A stretch of DNA of 64,000 nt from Paracyclopina nana (GCA_019096065.1 JAGUCH010000004.1:2046001-2110000); one strand, 5' to 3'. Shown: positions 50,801 through 62,500, numbered from the stretch's first letter. The notes: generated by a model not told the origin, from the letters alone. A program made the numbers and translations.

Positions 50801-53800
50801 CCGAAGAATAACACCTTGCCAATGTTGCTCAGAGATGAGTACAGCTTCGACTATGATGTCACCAAGGGCATCATTCAAGATGTAATTGTCACGTGTGAAA
50901 TCGACGGCGAATGGAAAGTGGAGGGCGGCGTTACGGGGGAATCTTGCCCTGATGGACAAGACGAGAAGTGCCTTAAACCTGTCATTCCCGATTGCGTTGA
51001 CAGAAATCCCTACTGCACGTTTCCCCCAGAAATTCCCAAAAATGGGATACGCAAGATTGTGAACAAGCCTCTGGCTGACTACTGGATTGTACCGGATACA
51101 CAGCTCACCTACTCTTGTCCAACACCCTACTGGGCCTTCGATTATCCATACGATGAAAGCCTGCCTTCGTTTTACTTCACCAAAAATGTCAATAACATCA
51201 CCATCCGATGCAATCGAACTGGCTACTGGGAGTACGATTTTGGTATCGAAGGCTCCACTTGCGTGAACAAGCAACCGGATGGCACCTGCGAGAGAATTGT
51301 CATTCCCGATTGCGTTGACAGGACTGTCTACTGCAAGCCTCTCACGACACCTGGCAATGCCACTAGGACAATACTGAAGCAGCCCAACAAGGACAATTTG
51401 AAGGAGCTGGACACGAAGATCAAATTCTCTTGCCCGCAGCCAGGCCACTACTTCAACTACAGCCTGCCAACACCATTTGTGTCCTACTTCTACAGTACGA
51501 ACATCAAGGAGACCACGTTAACCTGCAACGCTTATGGCACCTGGGTTGTGGAAAATGGTATCAATGGGGAAACGTGCTCCGACTACAAAGATGGGGACAG
51601 TGAGCTATGGTGCGCCTATGTCGAAGTGCCTCCTTGCGTGGACCGGTCGATCCTCTGCACGGAGCCTCCAAAGCCAGCAAAAGCCAATTTGAACTACACT
51701 GTGCGACCCGATAAAACTAGGCACGAGGCCAGCACTAACATCCTGTACTCCTGCCCTGATAGGCTGCACTACTTTGACTATCCTGTGGGCCCCAACTTTA
51801 TCAGCTACTACTACACAAACAACATCAACTTCATCAATGTCACTTGCACGATCGACTCTGTCTGGGAAGTCAGGGGCGGCATCGAGGGAGTGACGTGTGC
51901 TGACACCGATCCGAACGTTGTGAATGATGTGCTCTACTGCAAAACTCTCAACATCCCGGATTGCAAAGATCGCACTGTCTATTGCTCGTTTCCTCCGGAT
52001 ACCATCGATGGAGGAGATGTGACGATTGACGTCAATCCGAGTCCTTTGTACCAAAAATCCACCGGCTGCAGATGGACCGAGTGGCTGAACACTGGCAAAG
52101 GTGGCCGCGGAGACAACGAGCTCATTCCGGATTTGGTGAACAAGTACACGTGGTCGGTGTGCCCCAATCCTACTGACATCAAAGCCAGGATTGCCTCGAC
52201 GAAGAAAGAGGTGCCCAAAACTGGAGGTCCTCAGCAGTACAGCAAGTACGACACAGTGACGGGATTTTCATGCAAGGACTCGGAGCAGTTTTCGGGGCCT
52301 TGCTTTGATTATGAAGTGCAACTGTGTTGCCCTCATGGGCCTGAAAATGGTACGGTGGTCACGTTGACGTGCAACACCAAAAACTGGTACCTTGACTACA
52401 CTGACACCAAGTTTTTGACCACGATGACGGCTAGATGCACCAATAACAGCACTTGGGTCTCCGATGTGCAGACATTGACCTTTTGTCCGGATAAGAGCAA
52501 CGAATGCGAGCTGCCTAAAATGCCGGATTGCCAAGACAGAACCATTCTTTGCCTTGATGATCTTCCTATTCCTGAAGGATTAGTCCAAGTCAACGTGACT
52601 TCAAACGACACCCTAAATAACTATGCGTATGGTGCTGCTTACGAGTACAGCTGTAAGAAGGATGGATGGGTCATTGAAATGCCGAATTATCCGGAAATGG
52701 TTGTTGTCACCTGCGTGGAGCCCCCTGGGTATCCAAATGAAAATTGGTACTATGGCATTTGGAACGACGGAGTTTGGAAGCACCAGGTACATAATGAGGA
52801 AGTTTATCTTGAGCTATTCACCAGCTAATTGACTTTTTTAGGGAAACTTGACCCGATGCATCGATCCTAATAGGTGCTACACTGATCCTCCAGTTTTACC
52901 CACTGACTACAGCGTGAAATACAACCAAACGGAGGCTGCGCCCAATTACCTCAACAACACCTTGAATTACACATGCTCTAAAACATGTAATTATAGCTAT
53001 GATAGAAAGGCCATGAACTGTGACAGCAACTGTTTTTTTTTATTATTTTAGTTTGGGTATTCAGGATCCCACCCAAATACGAAAACTGTGACTTGGCACC
53101 AGAAGAATGTGATGCTCTGGGGGCTTTATTGCTGCATGAGTTTGACCAGTCAGTGTATGCTCCAAGTACTTTGTTGGTAACTTGCGAGGAAGGTCAAAGA
53201 AGTGATGGCCTTCCCGACTGGACTTGGAGAGCTGAGGGCTACACTTTCCATAGGCCAATCCCTAGGTATTCAAAAATCACGCTTGAACTAAAAATGGGAT
53301 GTGTTTTTATGACCTTTTCAGCTGTTACGATCCAACATTTTGCTATGATGATCCTCCTGTTCCTCTGGCACCGAATGCGCTGTACAAGAAGCCTCCATTG
53401 GGCTCATTTAAATATCTGGATGGAGAGAAAGTCATATACACGTGTGAAAACCCCATCTACGTCTTTCCCCAATTCGATGGCACGCCAAAGGATTTGTGGA
53501 AGAGAACCATGGAAGTCAAATGTGGTTGGGCTAATCAGTGGGATCCACCTGTGGTTCCTGGTTGCGTCGACCCTCGGGGCTGCAAGCCTCCCCCAGCGAG
53601 AAATCAGAGAATATGGGGCTCCTACGAAGACACCTACGGATCACTTGATGTCGGAGCTGTGTATTGGTACGAGTGCAGAGGAGGTAATCTTAAAATATAT
53701 ACGATTTCCACCTGAAAACATCGACTGAATGGCCTCCTGTTATTTAGGTTTATTTGATTTCGGTAATGGCACATTGGCCAAGAGCATTGATTTGACCTGC

Positions 53801-54051
53801 GTCAATGATGAGTATGGAGGTGCTCCGTATTGGCTGCCAGCTTATGACCATGATGCCACGCCCTTTCCAAAGTGTATATACCTGCGTAAGTTCTTTCAGG
53901 GAATTTTGTGGACCTGAGCAAATCATTGAGAGCATTCATAATTTATTCGTGTGCCCAATTATATTTTCTTTTCAGGTAATTTCGTAATAAGCTTTTACCT
54001 AGGTTACTTTCATAACATTTTAGTGCTAGTAAGGAACATCGGAGTAAATTA
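37301..54051 (+). CDS. Giant secreted lectin/adhesion mosaic protein
   Basis: Very large multi-exon gene (about 35 or more exons, roughly 4,000 residues by span). It starts at ATG 37301 with signal peptide MANFFPVILFILAYVRTSASIA. Domain order: TSP1, PAN, CC-rich module, PAN, PAN, TSP1 (two), C-type lectin region with a jelly-roll-like part, GCYKD/WSC-like, lectin, WSC, kelch repeats, lectin, WSC-like, ricin-like trefoil, lectins, discoidin, two lectins, WSC-like, discoidin-like, lectin, WSC, then a long sushi-like array with an inserted WxxW domain. All exons run on one strand with short introns, and no second signal peptide or gene break is seen. A split into two or more genes is still not excluded. 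The 3' end is uncertain: the exon ending at about 53884 could splice at 53975 and stop at 54051 with a hydrophobic tail. An AATAAA lies at 54336. Likely extracellular recognition, adhesion or cuticle/mucus function. Confidence 0.75.
38951..39549 (+). other. Mosaic block 2: two TSP1 repeats and Ser/Thr linker
   Basis: TSP1 repeat LTNWGVWSSCSTSCGAGKRSRTRTC, then a second, split and degenerate TSP1 (TWNEWGAWSPC ... RHRTCQTKLC) interrupted by a short intron. Next come a basic KRKKR stretch and a Ser/Thr/Gly-rich linker before the first lectin domain. KRKKR could be a furin-type cleavage site. Confidence 0.7.
39508..41885 (+). other. Mosaic block 3: C-type lectin domains and jelly-roll-like segment
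   Basis: 39508-39967 is a C-type-lectin-like domain (CPMGFQYSLG ... HWMGMSKG ... RPFVCELK). 40029-40350 starts a second (CPNGMVSFYGRCFGV) with exons joined across a 66-nt intron. 40811-41158 has a beta-rich segment ending FILIDNLGPC that resembles a MAM/jelly-roll end. 41211-41885 contains further degenerate lectin-like exons. Calcium-binding EPN/WND motifs are not evident, so sugar binding is uncertain. Confidence 0.55.
41951..43014 (+). other. Mosaic block 4: GCYKD/WSC-like, lectin, WSC
   Basis: LGCYKDKSSNRAVENF ... CYNKAKAGYAIFALQ, completed by the next exon (YSCYGSNS ... GCWKGKGGN), is a WSC-like carbohydrate-binding module. A C-type-lectin-like region follows (42266-42680, ending TAYACQRP). 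A clear WSC domain is at 42737-43014 (GCYSVSSLP ... YCYQVCRAKNESLFMMGIEVTNCYCF in pieces, ending QLCGGKGAMSVH). Confidence 0.7.
43015..44230 (+). other. Mosaic block 5: kelch-type beta-propeller
   Basis: Several kelch blades with the GG-plus-aromatic pattern: VILSGGRECSDHDLP, IYSLGGFDSAGGKYSKT, FIYIFGGRSVKGDG with WMDVRTENWAY, and ILSLGGIRIGSSDS. Four to six blades over five exons. An extracellular kelch propeller inside a lectin mosaic is uncommon. Confidence 0.75.
44414..45760 (+). other. Mosaic block 6: lectin, WSC-like, ricin-type trefoil
   Basis: One long exon. The C-type lectin part runs from LSCPIGWYGKASDEAC to APFVCRHNPDF. A short WSC-like Cys motif follows (SCLAICHATADASQIAFVLEERCVCAK). 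Then comes a segment with ricin-B-like repeats carrying Q-x-W motifs (TDQQWVWN, SSIQWVAEE) and ASGKYLTAKD. The end has a Cys cluster (CEKVIPC, CGCDVNGND). A run of 11 A residues near 45714 sits close to the donor. Confidence 0.6.
45766..47041 (+). other. Mosaic block 7: lectin, half lectin, discoidin
   Basis: 45766-46215 is a C-type lectin domain (DCGRGFTRLENYCF ... SARYVCMKP). 46220-46490 starts another (CPSGFQWYDRQSC ... GHWYWDDGT) but stops after the WxWxDG region. The next exon passes straight into an F5/8-type discoidin-like domain (ATARYGALYSSSYPSSVILDG ... LGKFIEITLPE ... GGFEIEFLG, 46543-47041). The second half of that lectin domain is therefore missing. Confidence 0.65.
47095..49485 (+). 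other. Mosaic block 8: two lectins, WSC-like, discoidin-like
   Basis: 47095-47717 is a lectin domain over two exons (CPNTFIHLNNKCYKM ... YTNWAVTNEEF ... LPYVCQLN). 47777-48280 is a second (CPEGWVSWDNSCYKL ... STYVLCEK). 48413-48690 is WSC-like (MCIEYCRGSSENHKYVAIEASKC in pieces). 48690-49485 is a discoidin-like beta-sandwich (SVEGGVALGRPDK ... VIRFTMELFGCPK). Assignments of the last two are tentative. Confidence 0.55.
49548..50345 (+). other. Mosaic block 9: lectin and WSC
   Basis: C-type lectin domain over three exons (CPDGWYSSKGYCLKAV ... ETAWWIG ... GKGVICAKRN). A WSC domain at the start of the 2.8-kb exon follows (IEGCYVQPPAEAT ... FCREHCKSQNP ... NNCHCIDGPLP). Confidence 0.7.
50350..52786 (+). 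other. Mosaic block 10: sushi-like array in one 2.8-kb exon
   Basis: Part of exon 49987-52786. Tandem units of about 105-115 residues are each headed by (I/V/M)P-D/P-C-x-D-R-x2-x-C (PDCVDRNPYC, PDCVDRTVYC, PPCVDRSILC, PDCKDRTVYC, PDCQDRTILC). Each continues with an L/I-x-Y/F-S/T-C-P strand and a T-C-x3-G-x-W strand, as in complement-control (sushi) modules but longer and with few cysteines. Many N-x-S/T sites suggest heavy glycosylation. The fourth DR-type unit is interrupted by a WxxW domain. Confidence 0.7.
52058..52335 (+). other. WxxW (mucin CysD) domain
   Basis: STGCRWTEWLNTGKGGRGDNE, VCPNPTDIKAR, TGFSCKD and GPCFDYEVQLCCP reproduce the order of the mucin WxxW/CysD domain (C-x-W-T-x-W, G-D-x-E, C-x-x-P-x-x-I-x-A-R, C-x-D-Y-E-V-x-x-x-C-C). 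It is placed inside a sushi-like unit and contains an R-G-D tripeptide. Confidence 0.85.
52842..53884 (+). other. Mosaic block 11: terminal sushi-like modules
   Basis: Smaller exons continuing the array: RCIDPNRCYTDPPVLP, DPTFCYDDPPVPLAP (53335 onward, ending VPGCVDPRGCKPPP) and a last unit with LAKSIDLTCVNDEYGG. The C-terminal exon beyond 53884 is unresolved. Confidence 0.6.
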
Positions 54052-54335
54052 GACGTCAATTTGCTTGACGAAGTTATTGCGCAAGGTGAGACTGAATCTA
54101 AGGGATTTAATTGCTTTCAGAAACATGGTCAATATGCATTGCCATGGTACGGCGCGTACCCGTCTAAAAAAGTTTGATTTCATAGGGAGTGACAATTTGA
54201 AATCTTTGATTAGTTCACTTTCATCATTTGCAATATTCCTTTTATTCATTTTTGGAATAACTTGCCAATTATTATGTTTTGTTTTTCTTTCCGGATTTCA
54301 TCAGAATATGTCCAAAATGACTCCAGGAATAGCCA

Positions 54336-54341
54336 AATAAA
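54336..54341 (+). terminator. Probable poly(A) signal of the giant gene
   Basis: AATAAA, about 285 nt beyond the proposed stop at 54051. Confidence 0.45.
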
Positions 54342-54542
54342 ATTTCAATATTCAGTGAAGAAAAGCGTTATTTTTGCGAATTTTTTAGTCCTGTGGTGAG
54401 TCACGAAATTCTGCTGAAAATTGAATTTCTTGCAGTGTTTGTGTAGTGAGCAAGGATGTTGATTTTAATGTTGGCATTTCTGTTTGATCAGTTACTAATT
54501 TCCAGCTACTCAGTAATTTTTCGTGACTATTGCGTAGGTCGA

Positions 54543-54738
54543 CTGGATATAAATAGAGAGTGGAAGTTTTAGTAAGCTGAGACCATCGCGAACGCTCGAA
54601 AAATTGCTAAGGTCAAACTTATGTACTTGAGGTTGAGTGACGTGTAAATTTTTAAATTTGCGTTCACTTAGATTTTGACCTTCGCGATTTGCTCAGTAGC
54701 GTGCCCTGGAAATCTTCCGCTCTCTATGATATCCAGGC
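54543..54738. repeat. Imperfect 200-bp hairpin element
   Basis: CTGGATAT-AAATAGAGAGTGGAAG at the left is matched inverted by CTTCCGCTCTCTATGATATCCAG at the right. Further inverted matches inward include TCGCGAA and AAGGTCAAA. It looks like a small foldback or MITE; the TATAAATAG string at 54548 is part of its arm. Confidence 0.55.
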
Positions 54739-57700
54739 GAACTACTATTGCGGTGCAAATCTGTTAACTGCCTATATTTCTTTGCAAAAAGTATGCGTCA
54801 TATGATTTGTCATCATTTGCCAGACATCAATGATTACTTTTTCTTACTAATTGGTCATTACAGAAAATAGTATTTTTTGGTAGACTAATATCCCGTTCAT
54901 GTGCAAAGTTGCTTTTCGGAAAGTAAAAAATTGTCATAAGGCAACGGAGTTTTGCTATCAAACCACTTAAGAAGAGCTTCTCAACTAGTTGAACCAGGAA
55001 TCGAGTTAACAAATTTAGGGCAAAATTCCGAAATTTTTTGAGTATTTCAGCTGTATCTTAATTCTAATAACTCTGCATTTTCATAGCTGGTTCAAATGAA
55101 TTTGTGTGAAACAATTTGATTCGTAAGTAACCAGTTTGGCACTGAAATTGAAATAAACTTTGAGTGTTTACTTCTCAATAGTCTTAATATTGACCGGTTT
55201 TTTTTCCAAAGTGTTAGCATCAGCAGAAGTTTACTTTTGTGTTTGTCGTAAGACAGTTTTTCTCCTTTCCGTAAGGCGTTCGGTGTGCATTATCGTAAGG
55301 AATTTGGGGGCACATGAACGGGACATAAAGCCATCTGATTTAACTCCACTTCATAGAGCTCGATGAAAAAGAAAGATAAAATGTCTTTTTTAAATGGTAC
55401 TTTTTGAATGCATCACATTTTAGAAGCTTATGAACGCCCCTTTTGTCCATAAAACGTGTACAGTTGGCAAAAGTAGCTGAAAGATCTCAATTTGCGTAGG
55501 CTTGTAATCTTTGAATGAGCAATTGCTCGAGCTGATTTTAGCACGGCAGAGAAATGAAACCGAGCCTAGATATGAATGATAACCCAGCCAAAAAGGTCCA
55601 AATTAGTAAAACAACAAGAATATTGGCGTGATAATTTTAAGCAAAATATTTGAGTAATTGGCAGCTTTAAATATGTATTGCAAGCGGATATTTGCAATAT
55701 TTGGCCAATTTCGCGGTAGGAAAAGCAGCAGAAAAATGGCTTTGTGTGCATTTTTTCGCCAACGGCAAACAACGGAGCGAAACGCCGTTGAAGTTCCATG
55801 CAACGCACGCACGCACGAAATTCCGCGAGGAAACGCAACGTCCGTTCCATGTGGGACAGGGTGATGCATGTGCGTTTTAAACGTTTCTGATAAGAATATA
55901 TCGCAAGTGGAAACTTCAGTCTGTCCAAGGCACATATAAGGCGCAGACGAAGAAAATCGAAATTGTGCATTTCGGTGCTTCAAGGCCCAGATAAGCAATG
56001 AATTGGCACAAAGTGGTGACAGTTTGTGCGATTTTCCATCATGCAGGACTCATTTTTGCGAGGCAGCCAGCTTCATTCAGAATTGGTAAGTGTATCACTT
56101 ATCTACGAATTGTGCAGATTTCTCCACCCTTTTTTTGGCTCGGGCACCCAAAAACTTGATAGGGATCAGGGCAATTTTTCTGCCCCTAATAAAAGCAGCC
56201 TCCAGAGATTTTTTTAATCCCCCAACATTAGAGATAAAGGCTGTTGACAAAAACTACGCTTGCTGCGTGTCGTTAAGTGTTCAGTTTGGTGGCGGGAATT
56301 AATTATTGGTGGCCACACGGAGCGTGCAAAAATTTGACAAATGGTCAAAACACTTGAGTAAACCATAATGATGCGATGATGAGATGCATTTTGCGTAGGC
56401 TTCTCTAATACAAGCGCCATGGGAACAACAACTTTGATTATTAAAGTTTGAACTATGCATATATTAGATAATCTAGCAATAAAACATGCTCGTTATCATG
56501 TTGACACAAACACAATAATTTCTTCGTCTCAATGAATCTACGTTTAAGTAAAGAAGTCCTTTCTCAATTTTAGCCACCTTTTGACCCAATTTCGCCTAAG
56601 TGACAAAAAACTCCACACCCTTCCTTTCATACCAGCAAAGAGTCGTAATTTTGCCCACTTTGGCTCCTATTTGGAAGTGTGACTGAGGTAGCTTTGATTA
56701 GTTGAAAGTATCTTATAGTGACATGGAGAAAAGAGGCCACTAAAATGAAAAAAAAAAGCTCTATCCCTTTTTTGCCAAGCAAAATTTGCTAGATTATGCA
56801 CAGGCACGATTCTTTCAAAATTGAGGGAAAAACAATTTTAATCATGATTTAATTTGGCTTCTATGACAGCTTGCAAAAAAACACTGCCTTTTTAAGCCAA
56901 ATCATCACGTAAGTTATTGCTCATTTGAGGGCTTTTGTCAACAATGAGTGGAAATTCAATATTTGGGAGCAATCTCGAGTTTCATGACTTTGCAGAATTT
57001 TTAGAGCAAAGCTGTCAAAGCTCATTATGGGATAATTAAAGGGGTTTACCAGGCTCAATATTTGACTATTGACGCGAGAGTAATCCTATACTACTTCGTC
57101 TCCCTGTAAATATAAATGCCCATATTTCACAGGGTATTTCAGAATGCTCACGCGCGTCTGAGGTCGGCTCGTGTGTCTTATTTTTGCGGTTTTGACTAAT
57201 AAACAGCACTCCATTTTCTCCCAATTTATAAAGAGCTGAAAACTCTTCTTTTTCGGCTGGAAACCTGGGTGGTATTTTGGGTAGTTTATGGTATGTGATG
57301 AATTAATTAACTTGGAAGTACTCCTCTTATAAGGTACAAAGATGGTCATTAGAGTGCACAAAAATATGTCTAAATCAACATGGGCATTTTTCTTGCAGCA
57401 CATAATTGTGGCTTTTCTTGCAACACAAATTGGCCCCTTTTTCTCTTGCAAACATGGCATTTGCTGATGTGATGATAAGGTCACTGCGGCTCAACTTGTG
57501 GAAATATATTATGAGTATTTTTGCCGGTTCATAATTCACGGCCATGATCTCCAATGATTTTGCAATTTATGCAAAATCATCATCACTAGGTACATTATTA
57601 CCCTGTGCCTGGAAAAAATGGGAAATTTGATGCTCATTGAATCTGTCTTTTTTCAAAGTTCTTATCACACTCATGATATTGAGTAAAAAAGGGGGTGTTA

Positions 57701-59562
57701 GACTGATTGGGATTTTTTTAATGGGCTACTCCAAATTGAGTTAGGGTGAACTGAGGCATTTTTTGGAATGGACAGTCAACTATTTGGTGGTTTGTCCAGA
57801 CCTAACATCAATTACCAGGATAAGTGTTTACATGGAAAAAAGTCCCTCTTGTCCCACCAAGTGACAGATGGGATTGAGCCCCACAATGAAGTGCACAAAA
57901 ATATACAGATCTCGGTTGAAAACAACAACCCACAAAAAAGTCTTAAGCTGCTCACTACAAATGCTCATCTTTGGAATGTTGAGCCACGATTTCACTGTGT
58001 GGCTCAGTTGAGAATGAAGAAAAAAGTTGTTGGAAATGAAAGTTAATTGAGAGTATTGATTTTATCAGTGATCAATATTGTTATTGTAAATTGATCTGGT
58101 TTTTGGAAAGTGAGTTGTGTATGCCTAAGTGGCAAGTAAACAAGAGCAGCATTCTGGTTGCATTGGTAGCAAAACAAACATCTGTAGGAAATGGAGTGCA
58201 TTTTATTGATTGAAAGATTACAAAGTTGTCATTTAACTCTTTGTAATTTTTTTTGTTAGTTTCAGTCATTTTGAATGGATTTTAACTCTGTGTGTTATTT
58301 TCCCTTCACATTGTTGTTACTTATGCACCATTTATGGCAAGAATCATTTTGCATTTGCTTAAACTGTTTCTATGGCTTAGCACATTTCTTAGCCTTTCCT
58401 GCAATTTTTTTCTAAGCCTACTTCATCACCAAATGTGGCTTTGCAAAAGCTTTGCAAAAGGAGCTTTGATGCTACATGCCTCAAGTCCTTAATTCAATAT
58501 ATGGAAAAAGTAGTCTTTAGTGAAATGGCAGATGTCACTCAAGTCAAAATAGCACAAAAGGAGTCATTTTTGCACAAAAGGAGGATTATTTCACAATTTT
58601 TTCAGGCCTCTATGCACGCCCCTATTTATGACACCCACGCAATTATTATCAAATGGACTGACCATGAAAATCCTTTCATATAGGAGCTATCTAGTTTTTT
58701 GGGCATAAAACTGTAAGATTTATCAATTTCTCTCTTAAAAGCAATGACTGTTTTACCGTATTTTTTAGAGTGGATTGTGGGTGAGAATTGGCCTCAATTT
58801 GGTATTTTTCATTAATTGGCCAAATTGTCTTTTAAGTTGAGAAGGATTTGAATAGAGGGTGATGGTTATCATTTGAGAATGACGCCCACCTTCCATATAT
58901 CCATGAGATGTCACCTCCTCAGTATGAAACCAGTGACTGCAAAGTAAATAGATTAATAGTGCTTGGGTGGACAATACAGCTCTGCCTTTTTTAACATTAA
59001 CAAAAAAGAAGCTCCTCTGTGCAAAATTCCTTTGGGACTCAAGTTGCTGATTCATGATCAATTTTTCTGCTCTCGGTTCATTGAACTTGGCCTTTTTAAA
59101 CTGATGATGCCAAATGCAAAACCAGTCAACTTTGCCACATTTCAGGTGTCTAAGACTCCATCTGGGCCATAAATTCATAGTTGCACAAAATCCAGATCTG
59201 ACAACATTCCATGTGGACCCATTTTGGGCATTCAATTTTGAAGGGGGGAAATAGGGGCAAAAATCCAAAGGGATCATTACACTCTTAAGCAGCCATTATT
59301 TATGCACAACTTGCAAAATGCCTTATTAGAATGTGCAAAACAAGCTGCTTATCTAGGTCAAAACTCTTGACTGCTACTACTTCTCCTTCTCATGAATAAT
59401 AATAATTTTATAGAACTATATTCAGACACTTGGAATAACAAATGCACTTTTTTACACTCCCATGGAAGTTGCTTTTTTTCTGCACAGCACAGCAACTGCT
59501 GCAGATCAAGTTTCAAAATGTTGCCAAAATTCCTCTCCTCACAAAATTGATTCCATTTTCAG
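54739..59562. other. Long stretch without supported gene
   Basis: AT-rich sequence between the giant gene and the first receptor exon seen. Short open frames (for example 55566-55998 minus, 57768-58046 plus) show no recognisable domain, splice context or codon bias. The 5' exon(s) of the glutamate receptor, including its signal peptide, should lie here, but I could not identify them. Confidence 0.4.
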
Positions 59563-62500
59563 GCAGTGTATTTTTGGAACGAGATCTCCTGGTGCACCAA
59601 ACGTTTGGCCTCATCTTTGATGAGCTGAATGAGGACTCGAATTACTTGAATGGGACCAGAGTGGATTACAACATCCAATACTCGGATTTGGACCAATTTG
59701 ACGCCTACCAAAAGGCATGCATGGAAATGACTTACAGGTAAAATAAAACAACATTTGATGAAATGAGCCTTAATTGCTCACTTGTATTTTTGCCATCTCA
59801 CTTCAAAATGGTGACACATCATCAACTTGGGCAAATATCCACTTGTCATCATAAATAACAAGAGCTAGCCTGAAAAATTGTACTAATCAAAAGTGTTACT
59901 TAATTTTTCAGAGTTGTGGCCATTTTCGGAAACTCCCCATCAATTGTTGACTCTAGCGTTGCTTCAGTGTGCTCCGCCCTCAAAGTGCCATACTTGACCA
60001 GCCACCCTGTTTTGGCATCATCTGACTACATGATGTCCAGAAAGTTTGCAGTTCATTTGGGCCCATCTCAAATTGATCTCATCCAGGCTGTCAAAGATAC
60101 GATTGATCAATTAAAGTGGGCAGAACTGGCTCTCATTTCACATAGGGAAACAGGTGAATAATTCATTGCCATTTTTGAGCAGGATTTATCTGAGGCAAAA
60201 CATGAATTAATCAAATCCAATCTGGCTAGACATTTTTGTGAAGTGCACTGAAGCAACATCAGGATCAAAATTCAAGCCAAGAATGGCTCAAATTGCAGAA
60301 AAGTTCACAAATCTTGCAAAAAAGCCCCAGTTCATTCATCAGCCAAAGTAAAAGTCATAATAGGAAAATGCATCGTTTTGACCCTGATCTTGGGATTGTT
60401 TTTCACCACCACATTAAAAAAGATTATTAACTACGGAAAACTCGTTTAGATGACTGCAGCTCGCTGCATTTTCTGTAGTAAAATGTATCCATTTTCACTA
60501 TTTGCATGATTATTTACCCTAAAAACTTTTTATTATTCAAGGCCTGTGGATGCAAATGTTGACTTTTATGTCCCTTATCACACAATCTTAAGTGAAAGCC
60601 GGTAAAAGTCAAAGTGAAAGCTCTATTGAAACAAAATCCAATTTGTTTTCCAGCTGAACAAAACGTTAATTCTGCCTCTAAAATAATGGCATAATTCAGG
60701 CACTTTCAAGCCTCTTTTTCCATTTTTCAGGCCTGCCCAACACAGTGACTAGTTCACACTGACTCATCACTTTTTGGGGTCAAAGTTGAACCCTTTTAGC
60801 TGTTTAATTCCCAGGAGTAATCATTTATGTTTATGCCAAATCTTAGCTGTTTATCTCCTTGCCAATAGAGAGTCTTGACCTTGGCCAAAAGGAAAACAAG
60901 CAGATTTTTGCACCATGTTCTTCCTTTTGAACGCTCAATTTAAAGGCAAGGTGTTGTTTTTCATTCTTCTCAGAATGACTTTGCACAATGTTTTTCCATG
61001 AGAGATTTTTCAAATTAGTCACACCTTTGTTGTCTCTTCAAAATGAATCAATTTGCTCTCAGCCTGGTGGAACTGACACTGACAGCGCTCATATTTTTTA
61101 ATAGTTTAAAGGAGGGATCATGAAATATGCGGCTGCTGTCCTGCGTGAGTAAAGTTTCATAAAAAATTATGTGCCCCACAAAAGTGTTTTTTGAAAGTCT
61201 TCCTAAATGAACAATTTAATATTCATGAGTGTCTATACAGTAGAAGGTTACATACTTATGCTGTGTTCATCTATAAAGGAAATTTTTTCCTTCCGTTAAA
61301 TTGCGTTTTACTTAAGCCTCCTATTTTAGAACTGATCATTTTTACTCACTTTTGATAGCTTTAAGTAAACCACTTTTCCCACCTCTTTAGGTCACATGAG
61401 TTTGAATTGTTTTGATTAATCAGAAGTACGAAAACTTAGGCGTTTCATTTAAGGCTGTCGTAAGATTTTAAGGAAACGAGGCATAGATGAACACCCCATT
61501 AGTTCAGTAAAGGGGGGAATTTGCACCTCTTTTTTCAGAAGGGTGGCGTAGGAATGAAATTGTCATAAATGCATGCATTTTTGGAGCCAACAAAGTAAAA
61601 GCAACAAACATGAGTTTGCCATAAAGTGAAGAAGAGCTCCTCGCCCACGAGGAAACTGTTGACACACTCACAAGTACAAGCTTCCTTTGCCAAAATGTAA
61701 ATTTCCCTTTTTTTGTAGGTTCTTTGGATGCACACCAATTGATGGAATTGTTGCAGAGCCAAGGCATCAAGGTGAGGCTGTTGGACCTCAAAAGAGGCGA
61801 TATCAGGCCTGGTTTGGCAGACCTGAGAAATCGTGGCATTCAAAACTTCTTGGTGGATATTGGAGCTGAATACCTCAAACTTTTCTTTGAAGAGGTGAGA
61901 TATGTATATGCCATGTGCTTTGCACCCATTAAAAAACTCTTCTGGGACTCGTAGAAAAAAATCCCGCGCTTTTTAGCGAGTTACGCTGCGCTTTTTTTGT
62001 TTGTAAACAAAACGAAACAGATCGTATTTGAAACGCAGCAAGATTCTCTCTGAAGTGTTCTTTTCCTGCCAGAGCAAAGCTGGCTTGAAATCATCATTTG
62101 GATAACTCAACATTAGCATCATTGCTGAATTTGGAGTCATTTCATGGCTAGAGTTGATGGTAGCCATCATTTTGTATTGTTTTGGCCCTCTTTTTTGCCT
62201 TAAAATTATCTCCTCGAGATTAGAGTCTGGTTATGATAAGCGCAAAGTACTTTCACCCATTTTTATGGGGATACTGCTTCTTCCTCTTTTGGAGTGTCAA
62301 AACATAGGGAATCCATTTATGACAGATATCAAAACATCATCCTGACAGGCAGATTTGGGGATAATTTCACTGGCATAAATCATGAAATGTCTGCTCTTCT
62401 AGCTGTAATTGAAATAGTTTCTTGGTAGCTAAGCAAGCCGATTCTAACATAAACTATTTACTTACTTCAACAAACATCTAACTACAACTTTTTATGCGCA

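Noticed and set aside
54548-54556. TATAAATAG as a promoter
   Set aside because: It is part of an inverted-repeat arm and no gene start follows.
55566-55998. Overlapping 130-codon frames on the minus strand
   Set aside because: Two frames over the same bases with no recognisable domain or splice structure.
57768-58046. 92-codon plus-strand frame
   Set aside because: No signal peptide or domain; does not splice in an obvious way to the receptor exon at 59563.
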